Of a DNA stretch of 64,000 nucleotides, positions 57,139 to 64,000 are shown piece by piece. Made by a program: the position numbers and the translations under genes. The DNA is from Semisulcospira habei. Lineage: Eukaryota > Mollusca > Gastropoda > Semisulcospiridae. Under the pieces are notes generated by a model, which was not told the DNA's origin, did not search any database, and worked only from the letters and a program-made list of their open reading frames with translations. Location: contig BTPG01000006.1 of NCBI GenBank assembly GCA_036245525.1, positions 69,985,101 to 70,049,100 of the forward strand, in the 5' to 3' direction. Positions within the stretch are counted from its first letter, which is position 1; the number at the start of each line of letters is the position of its first letter.

Positions 57139-57171
57139 CTGGCTGGATGGATGGATGGATGGATGGATGGG
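57139..57171. repeat. (GGAT)n/(GGCT)n microsatellite
   Basis: GGCTGGCTGGATGGATGG repeats directly precede the LINE target duplication. Confidence 0.85.
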
Positions 57172-57178
57172 TGCCTTG

Positions 57179-57198
57179 GTTGCTGATCAGCAAATGGA
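57179..57198 (+). repeat. target-site duplication, 3' side of LINE
   Basis: GTTGCTGATCAGCAAATGGA is identical to 59414-59433. Confidence 0.9.
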
Positions 57199-57207
57199 CC
57201 AATGGCT

Positions 57208-57268
57208 TTAGTTCAAGGGTGGTGCCAGAACAGCTTGGCGCCTAGAGGCGCCAAGCTATTCTGGCACT
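57208..57268. repeat. Family B hairpin within the LINE unit
   Basis: TAGTTCAAGGGTGGTGCCAG, AACAGCTTGGCGCC, TAGAGGCGCCAAGCTATTCT, GGCAC. The right arm stops at GGCAC, where LINE sequence begins, and the rest (CACCCTTGAACTATCA) is absent from both sides of the LINE. Confidence 0.85.
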
Positions 57269-57299
57269 CTCTCTTGGCTTGACTTCGCGAACGAAGATT

Positions 57300-59412
57300 T
57301 TATAGGAGTTGCCCACGACGTCTGCAGGCTTGTTCGTGGCTGCGGAGGCCAATCCGAGACAGGCAGGTTCGACCGCAGTGGCTGCAGGGGAAGGTATGGC
57401 CAGGGTTCTGAGCTGCGGCATCTCTGTTTTTTCTCCTGAGCCGCTTGTCCTTAAGGCTAGCTCTGTGAGAGTCCTCAAAGGAGACAGCTGCCTTGTAAAT
57501 GGTGGAGCGCCAGGTGTCACGGTCCGCAGCAAGCGAAGACCACTGGTGGTGGTCGATTTGGCAGGCACTAAGTGACTTCTTAAGACAGTCTTTGTATCTC
57601 TTTTTTTGGTGCCCCTCTGTCACGGTGTCCAGCAGCAAGCTCGCCGAACAGGGTGATCTTTGGTAGGCGATGATCCTCCATCCTGGAGACATGCCCCGCC
57701 CAGCGGAGCTGTGTCCGCAGCAGCAAAGTCTCGATGCTCACAGTTTCAGCCTGTTCAAGGACCTCGACGTTGGTGACATAGTCACTCCAGTGAATGCCCA
57801 GGATGGTACGCAGGCAGCGCTGTTGGAAGCGTTCGAGGAGTCGTAGTTGGCTGCGGTAGAGGGCCCAGGACTCGGAACCATACAGCAGGGTGGTGAGGAC
57901 CACAGCTCTGTACACGCTGATCTTGGTGCCTGTTTTCAGCTGTTGATTGTGCCACACCCGCTTGAAAAGTCGCCCGAAAGCGCTGTTCGCTTTTGCCAGC
58001 CTGCTGTCAAGCTCCTTGTCCAGCTTGGCGTCCGACGTGATAATGCAGCCAAGGTAAGTACACTGGTGCACTGACTTTAGTTCAGACTCGCCAATGGTGA
58101 TGTGAGGAGGGCGATACACTGTCTTGGGTGCCGGCTGATGGAGGACCTCTGTCTTTTTCAGACTGACCTCGAGTCCAAAGAGCTGGGCAGCATCTGCGAA
58201 GCAAGACGTGATGCGCTGCAGGGCTCTCTCTGTGTGTGCAACGAGGGCAGCATCATCAGCAAAAAGCAGCTCACGAATCAGTTGGTCTAGGGATTTCGTG
58301 TGGGCCTGCAGTCGTCTGAGGTTGAACAGGCTGCCATCGAGACGATACCTGATGTACACTGCATCGTCATCATCGAGGTCTACTGTGGCCTGCTTCAACA
58401 TCATGCTAAAAAAGATGGTGAAGAGGGTCGGTGCCAGCACGCAGCCCTGCTTTACGCCGTTGAGAATAGGGAATGGTTCTGAGAGGTCATTGTTGAGTCT
58501 GACCTGGCCTTGCTGGTCCTCGTGTAGCTGGACAATCATGTTGAGGAACTTTGGGGGACAGCCAAGTCGCACCAGGATCTGCCACATGCCTTGCATGCTC
58601 ACAGTGTCGAACGCTTTTGTTAGGTCGACAAATGTTACGTACAGCCCTTTGTTCTGCTCGCGGCACTTCTCCTGTAGCTGTCTCAGCACAAAGACCATAT
58701 CGGTGGTGCTCCTGTTTGCTCTGAAGCCACACTGGCCCTCTGGGAGTTGGTCTTCAGCGATGGCAGGTACCAGCCGATTCAGGAGCAGCCTTGCAAGGAT
58801 TTTCCCAGCAATGGACAGCAGGGTAATTCCCCGATAGTTGGAACAGTCAGACTTCTCGCCTTTGTTCTTGTACAGGGTGATAACGACTGCATCACGGAGA
58901 TCTTTTGGTAGTGTTCCTTCCTCCCAGCAGCAGAGAAAGAGGTCATGGAGCTTGTTGTGCAGTGCTGTGCCTCCATGTTTCCAGATCTCTGGCGGTATTC
59001 CATCAATGCCTGCTGCTTTGCCACTCTTGAGCTGGTGGATGGCTGTGAGGGTCTCTTCAGCGGTGGGCGGTTCGTCCAATTCAACCTTTACTGGGAGGTG
59101 TGGGATTTGTAGGACGACTGCTTCTTGAACAGTGCGCTCAGCGCTGAAGCGGCTCTGAAAGTATTCCGACCAGCGGTTCAAGATGGAGTTATTATCTGTG
59201 AGGAGTGCCTGGCCATTCGCGCTTCGCAGGGGACTTTGTACCAGGTGCCTGGGGCCATACACTGCTTTCAGTGCTTCGTAGAAGCCCCTGAAGTCACCAT
59301 TGTCAGCGCAAAGCTGGGTCCTCTGTGCAAGTCTGGTCCACCACTCATTCTGGAGATCTCTGAGCTTGCGCTGGAGACTGCTGCAGACGAGGCGGAAGGC
59401 AGACTTCTTCAC
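57300..59412 (-). pseudogene. LINE ORF2: reverse transcriptase plus C-terminal zinc finger
   Basis: The 610-residue frame (59412-57580) has LKSGKAAGIDGIPPEIWKHG, NYRGITLLSIAGKILARLLL, CGFRANRSTTDMVFVLRQLQ, TFVDLTKAFDTV, GVKQGCVLAPTLFTIFF and the catalytic FADD at residues 384-387. It ends by a one-base shift in an A run near 57600. The next frame (57692-57300) continues RYKDCLKKSLSACQID and closes with FPCSHCGRTCLSRIGLRSHE then QAC, a CCHC zinc-finger pattern. Apart from 5' truncation and this shift the copy is well preserved, so the insertion is fairly young. Confidence 0.92.
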
Positions 59413-59413
59413 A

Positions 59414-59433
59414 GTTGCTGATCAGCAAATGGA
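59414..59433 (+). repeat. target-site duplication, 5' side of LINE
   Basis: This perfect copy of 57179-57198 marks target-primed insertion. The 20-bp motif itself contains TGCTGATCAGCA, a palindrome. Confidence 0.9.
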
Positions 59434-59499
59434 GAGAGACAATTAATTGCAAGCAGCGTGAACGAGGACCGCATATCCACTTGTGGCTTTCTTAGGGAA

Positions 59500-59614
59500 C
59501 GAAATCTGTTGGCTTACTTCTCAAAGGACGGAGCACCGAAAATGGTCTGAACAAAGTTCGACCCGAATTAGGTTTGCCTGAACTCGCGACCTTTCTGAAA
59601 TGGTTAATCTCAGT
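59500..59614 (-). mobile_element. tRNA-derived SINE piece
   Basis: GGACGGAGCACCGAAAATGG, CAAAGTTCGACCCGAATTAG and CCTGAACTCGCGACCTTTCT parallel the body and B-box side of the SINE at 34238-34400. Its A-box side continues in the palindrome to the right. Confidence 0.6.
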
Positions 59615-59704
59615 TTAATCTCAGTTTCGTGTCTAGGTGGTAGATCATTCGACTTTCGGACGAAAGTCGAATGATCTACCACCTAGACACGAAACTGAGA
59701 TTAA
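59615..59704. repeat. perfect 90-bp palindrome made from a SINE head, TTAA to TTAA
   Basis: Two 44-bp arms with no mismatch flank a 2-bp centre. The left arm is TTAATCTCAGTTTCGTGTCT then AGGTGGTAGATCATTCGACT and TTCG. AGGTGGTAGA followed by TTCGACT matches the tRNA A-box region of the SINE at 34238. The ends are TTAA, and the last one is shared with the next family A element. Confidence 0.88.
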
Positions 59705-59907
59705 CCCGTTTAGAGCCGAAAAAAATTGAAAGCCACCCAACTGCAAGAGGTATAGATCCTCGTGAGCCCTCGCAGTTGCGGCGACTCTTGAAGATCTATG
59801 CCGGCCTCTTGCTGACACCACTTTGAATCCATGCTCATGGGACAGCTAGGGTTGTTAACAAAGATTGCAAAAACACAGTCTCCGTCAACTAGCACTGAAC
59901 GGTTTAA
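59701..59907. mobile_element. Family A TTAA hairpin element
   Basis: It runs TTAACCCGTTTAGAGCCG to AGCACTGAACGGTTTAA (207 bp). The stem at 59742-59812 has a small insertion (CCGG) in the right arm. Confidence 0.83.
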
Positions 59908-60366
59908 TAAATAAAATAAAAACAAAACAAAACAAAAACAGAAACAAAATAACAATTTAAAAAATAAATTAAATCAAATTACATTATATTAAATTAAATC
60001 AACTTAAATTAAATTGAATACAATAAACAAAATAAAACAACAACAGACCAAAAAAATAATAATAAAATAAAATAAAATAAAATAAAATGCAAACTTACAC
60101 AAAAACGTTGTAGCATGAACCCAAGTAAGGTGTGCTGCGCAGGTCCGGGATACGATAGATGAATATATAAAATCTACATCAGTAGAAAACAAGAATCAGT
60201 TATTCAAATGTACGGCAACGGGGAACGTCCCTCGTTGTAAACGGGAATTGCATCTCTACCCTTTTTGTCCCCAGAGCACAAAATCTCTTTGCTTAGGTCT
60301 CACCTCCAGCACACATCACATATACAGCGAGACCGGGATCGATGCGGCCCCAGCCAAGCAAAATAC
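59908..60366. other. AT-rich spacer
   Basis: AAAACAAAAC and TAAAATAAAA runs are seen. Nothing else is recognised. Confidence 0.5.
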
Positions 60367-60445
60367 CATCGGGCCGGCGTCGGCCTGCAGTCGTCTCGCG
60401 CACGACAGTGCGCTGGCCGACAGCGGCCGACATCGGCCCGATGGT
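60367..60445. repeat. Family H hairpin
   Basis: ACCATCGGGCCGGCGTCGGC pairs with GCCGACATCGGCCCGATGGT. The inner part CTCGCGCACGACAGTGCGC forms a second small stem. Confidence 0.75.
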
Positions 60446-60882
60446 CTTTTGTCCTTCCTCCGCTAAAAACCCAGATCGATCTTCCCTGCCTCCACAGACC
60501 TTAGTAAACGTGTGAAAAACAATATTTGCATCTGTTATTGTGCCGCAGTGCACATCGTGGCGAGAAAGGACAGTTGGTGCGCCGGCGAACAACTATCAAC
60601 ATAGCATAGAACGGCAGTGAGTTCGTGTGTAACAAAACGCCACGGGACCCTTTTTCATTGTTGCTAAGTTTGCTGTAAGCGAAGTAATTTTCAACGTACA
60701 CTGAAAGAGTGTTGTAGTCGGGGACCTCTGAAAAGTGTTGTTTTATATATATCAGACCTTGTTATACGTCAAACAGACTGTAGATAACCGAGGCAATACG
60801 GTGTATATGTGGAGACAGAGTTTGTTAGTGATTGCCAGGATCTTAAGTGATCGGTCAAACCTGAAGCCCCACAATAGAAGGC
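60446..60882. other. unassigned spacer
   Basis: Nothing recognisable was found. Confidence 0.4.
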
Positions 60883-60980
60883 TGGTCGACCATGATAGTT
60901 CAATGGTGGTGCCTGAAAATCTTGGCGCCAGTAAGGCGCCAAGATTTTCAGGCACCACCCTTGAACTGTTATGGTCGATC
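60883..60980. mobile_element. Family B hairpin with strongly altered but paired arms
   Basis: GGTCGACCATGATAGTTCAA and GAACTGTTATGGTCGATC are the outer arms. Inside, GCCTGAAAATCTTGGCGCC pairs with GGCGCCAAGATTTTCAGGC, where the family norm is GCCAGAATAGCTTGGCGCC. TTAA ends are not found. Confidence 0.85.
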
Positions 60981-62385
60981 ATTGCATTATCACTGACCTG
61001 GCATCTCTTAAGGTATTCATTCGGAGGAAAACTCTCTAGCACCTCCCATAACGTCACTTCCGCAGTCGCCCCTCGCATTTTTTCTTGTACCTCTGATGTT
61101 GTAAGAAATGGGGCGCTTGCTGCTGTTGAGGATGTGCTACACTGTCTGTATCAAACAAAGTGGGTACCCTTTGAATGGGCATGCATGTTATTGAATGGAT
61201 ACTTTGAGAATCCTCTCTGTTCTCCATTAGCGAAAACATGTACTAGCTTTCTGAGCCCTAACCACAAAGATCTAACTGTCTGCCATATAAGCTCTTTGAA
61301 ACAAACGAAAGCCACCTCTTACATGTCTCCGTTTCTCTGAAATGTTGCGAACTGAAAGTGAAAGCCCGAAATGAATTTATTCAAGAAGATACAGGAAGGA
61401 AGTTAGTTTTACACTTACCTCACAGTATGGTGTACAAGCACGCTCATAATCTGCAGAGTTACTCACAGACTGGAAACATCAGGATGCAACTTTAGTACTC
61501 CAAACGAAGTGCCATTTTCCCCTGAGGATTGTTTTTGATTTGATTCATAACATAATAATGTTAGTTTAAGTTTCGATAATTTTTTCATTATTATTGCGTC
61601 ACCATATAGCGTCATGTATTCTTGCAAAGGAAGTGTGCTGTTCCATCTAATTATTTTCGCGTTCCTGGTGGCTTAGACTGACTAAATTGACACGCTGTTA
61701 CATTCTTTATGAATATGTTAGCACGGGCGTGCATCCACAGACTGATTATAGTTTTAAAATTATTTCACGAAATGGCGATGTAAATCAACGAATTATAATT
61801 AAATATGTCATCCCAGTACAGTTTAAAGATATATATAGCAGATATTGTGAGCCTGCCCACAAAATTAGGAATGCCTACTACAGTCATTTAGAACAGTCCA
61901 GCTGAAAACGCATAGATTGGCTTTTCAATTATGGGCGCGGAAACCCTTTCTAGATTGATGATAATACTAAAGAAAATGTCCTTTGATCCACCGACTGGGT
62001 TTTTTTTTTCTCGGTGCTAATGACCGTAAAAGATTTTGAAGAACAACTGTTATGTGAAGGGGCTGACGGTTTGTAATCAAAATCCACGAACGCAGGTCAA
62101 TCTGAGTTTGACTGTTCGGTGCAGAAATGGCTGGCTTTTCCAAATCCGTCATTGTTGGTAACCCTTCAAACACGCACTTGGTTTTAAGGATGCAGGCAAG
62201 AGAGACTATTTTGTCAAAATGCAAAAACACGAATCTATATTTACGTTCTTTAAACGGTAATAACGAGTGTTGGGAGAGCTTGGACGGGTTAGTCAGTATG
62301 TCTAGTGTAAGGCTTTGACCCTAGGGAACTTAGAGAAGTCATTCCTAAAGTTTTTTAATGGATTTGAAATTAGAGTGTTATCACC
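60981..62385. other. 1.4-kb unassigned spacer, the longest apparently unique stretch
   Basis: No hairpin, SINE or LINE piece is seen. A 72-residue plus-strand frame (61687-61905) and others lack signatures. If any unique or regulatory host DNA exists in the window, this is a good candidate. Confidence 0.4.
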
Positions 62386-62599
62386 TTAACTCATTCAGCC
62401 CGACGGCCTTACTGATTTCCCAATTTTTGGAGGCGTCATCTAACTATGCACCAGTTGCAGGAGATGGGTCGTTCATGATAATTCAAGGACAGTGTCAGAT
62501 TTGTTTGGCGCCGATAGGCGCCAAGTAAATCTGGAACTGCCCTTGAATTATCATGGTCGACCCATCTCCTGATGTGTGCGTCAGGGCTGAATGGGTTAA
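62386..62599. mobile_element. Family B TTAA hairpin element, complete
   Basis: It runs TTAACTCATTCAGCCCGACG to CAGGGCTGAATGGGTTAA (214 bp), with the long flank at left. A/T subtype, with a few unpaired changes (TTTGTTTGGCGCC versus GGCGCCAAGTAAAT). Confidence 0.88.
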
Positions 62600-63326
62600 G
62601 GACACCTCTCAAATCCCGGGACAGTCGGTCTTACACTTAGCTCTGGGTGATTTTAACGCCGAGTTCTTAGACCAACCCACAGCAGGCATTAATAATAGAA
62701 GAGGAGAGAATGGTAGAAGGGGGAAGGGGGGGGGAGGGGGTTGAAGGGGGAGGGGCGGGGCTGGGGGGCGGGGTGTTACCGTTACGGATTCACCACGTTT
62801 TTTGCTCTTCACGAAATACGGCTTTGATAATAATATCCGCCACACGCCACGATTGTTTATGCGTTCGGAGTATTACAGCATGCACGTGGCCACCAACGAC
62901 GGAGAGGGGGCAGTGAGAGGGAGGGGTGGGGTGAGGTGGGGTGGGGTGGGGTGGGATAGGGGAGGGAGGTCAGGAAGGGGATTGCCGATGGGGCAGGGAG
63001 TGAGAGACAGTGGAAACTGAGAAGGTACTCCTGCCAATCCGAAAGGTGTGGAGGAGGGGGGGTGGGTGGGGGGTGGGTGGGTGAGTGGGGGGGGGGGGGG
63101 GCTCAGGAGATGGGGGCGGGGAGGGGGTAGGTATTGGATGGGGGAGGGAGTGGGAACGACTTTTCCTTTCATTACAACTGCACTGACGTGCATGATTTCG
63201 TGTCTCAAAATCAGCCCGTAACCGCGGCCTTAATACGTCTGGACCGAATGAGCCCAGTATGTTGATCAGACGCCAAAACATGAGGCGGGGAAAAGAATCC
63301 AAGATTCCGACTCAAAAGCCATCCAT
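62600..63326. other. G-rich spacer
   Basis: G/A-rich tracts fill 62700-62772, 62904-62995 and 63050-63155. The proline-rich frames on the minus strand are low complexity. Confidence 0.6.
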
Positions 63327-63376
63327 CTGCAAAAGGCGTAGTGGCAGGGGCTCATGAAAATCTATGCCTCTTGCTG
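63327..63376. repeat. Family A hairpin remnant
   Basis: A short left arm GCAAAAGGCGTAG and a full right arm GGGGCTCATGAAAATCTATG then CCTCTTGC remain. Confidence 0.65.
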
Positions 63377-63493
63377 TCTCAATGCTTCATCTTCTCCTTA
63401 AAACTTGGTTGATTGTGAGTCCTTCTGTGACCGGCATAGCTGACAAAAAAAAAAAAAAGTTCTGAATTTGACCCAAAGCGTTCTGTTGAAAGT

Positions 63494-63558
63494 GCAAGAG
63501 GCATAGATTCTCATGAGCCCCTGCCGGCGCAGGGGCTCATGAGAATCTATGTCTCTTG
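63494..63558. repeat. Family A hairpin, near perfect
   Basis: GCAAGAGGCATAGATTCTCA pairs with TGAGAATCTATGTCTCTTG, around CCCCTGCCGGCGCAGGGG. The paired GATTCTC/GAGAATC variant is present on both arms. Confidence 0.87.
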
Positions 63559-63678
63559 GGGTCTCAAAATAATTCAGCTCTTTCCTAAATTGGGTGTTAT
63601 TCCAGTTTTAGCATCATACCGCAGCTGAAAGAAAGAAAATCTTCTCATCAGTGTTTGACAACCGTTCCTTTTCAAGTG

Positions 63679-63748
63679 CAAGTGGCACAGCTTCTCATGT
63701 GCCTTTGCAGCAGCAAGGGCTCATGACTAATTTGTGCGGCCTCAGTCC
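63679..63748. repeat. Family A hairpin, diverged
   Basis: GCAAGTGGCACAGCTTCTCA and GGGCTCATGACTAATTTGTG keep partial pairing. The three hairpins at 63327-63748 are spaced by 165-185 bp. Confidence 0.6.
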
Positions 63749-64000
63749 TGCCGATGAAGGCCCGATCGGTCCCAGCTATTCTTGCATATGAATATGTTCT
63801 TTAGCTTGCGCCCGAAATCGGGTTGAAACGTACCGCGACCGTGATTTGGGAACATTTTCATTTCAAGACCGGCGACTGTTATAGCGAGGTCTGAAATGTT
63901 CCAGACAGACTATTCAGGGCTGGTAATCTGACAAAATTGTTAGTCTGGCATTCAAACTTGTGCAAGAAGGGTGTGCGTGAGTGTTCTTTGCCACAGTCAA
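63749..64000. other. unassigned end of window
   Basis: Nothing recognisable was found. Confidence 0.4.

Larger units (their letters stand above)
57199..59413 (-). mobile_element. 5'-truncated LINE carrying a family B hairpin at its 3' end
   Basis: The inserted unit lies exactly between perfect 20-bp direct repeats. On the minus strand it starts inside ORF2, runs through reverse transcriptase and a C-terminal zinc finger, and ends with a family B hairpin (57209-57268) missing the outer part of one arm. No poly-A or simple tail separates the hairpin from the target repeat. The clade is unassigned; the CCHC-like finger after the RT is a useful marker. Confidence 0.85.

Overview
The window looks like non-coding, repeat-saturated DNA from an animal nuclear genome. 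I infer a lophotrochozoan, most likely a marine mollusc and possibly a gastropod. The basis is long CA, GA, AT and trinucleotide microsatellites, several APE-type non-LTR retrotransposons, tRNA-derived SINE pieces, and hundreds of bases of short foldback elements, with no prokaryotic-style gene packing. The species was not searched and is only an inference. I find no host protein-coding gene, rRNA or functional tRNA that I can support. Every long open frame is either a decayed retrotransposon or an artefact of simple repeats.

The dominant content is a dense population of short hairpin elements. The largest groups, called families A, B, C, D and L here, start and end with TTAA followed by related inverted termini of the type CYCNTTC, and each holds a near-perfect stem-loop of about 54 to 100 bp. 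Family A has the core CAAGAGGCATAGATC, and family B has the core TTCAAGGGTGGTGCC. Their form fits non-autonomous, piggyBac-like TTAA-inserting MITEs, although no transposase is present. Other foldback families (E, F, H, I, J) have different termini; E is bounded by TA. Neighbouring elements repeatedly share one TTAA.

Layout by region: 1-4.2 kb holds A, B, D, F and L hairpins and a 47-bp tandem array made from one A arm. A 2.4-kb element T3 (4.2-6.6 kb) contains a roughly 976-bp CA run. At 9.8-11.7 kb an L2/CR1-group LINE interrupts an A element. A 374-bp repeat forms opposite-strand arrays at 13.1-14.0 and 32.0-32.6 kb. At 17.0-18.2 and 53.4-55.1 kb are two more T elements. At 22.2-27.4 kb a CR1-group LINE (+) is split by an inserted 3.4-kb LINE (-). 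From 28 to 51 kb are many hairpins, SINE tails and a dispersed repeat R1 with informative empty sites. At 57.2-59.4 kb another LINE (-) lies between perfect 20-bp direct repeats and carries a family B hairpin at its 3' end. From 59.5 to 64 kb are a SINE-derived 90-bp perfect palindrome and further A and B elements.

The genes do not form a pathway. What links the region is insertion history: LINEs inside hairpins, hairpins inside dispersed repeats, SINE tails inside hairpins, and a LINE inside a LINE. Within single hairpins the two arms change together while differing between copies. That is the most interesting property of the window.
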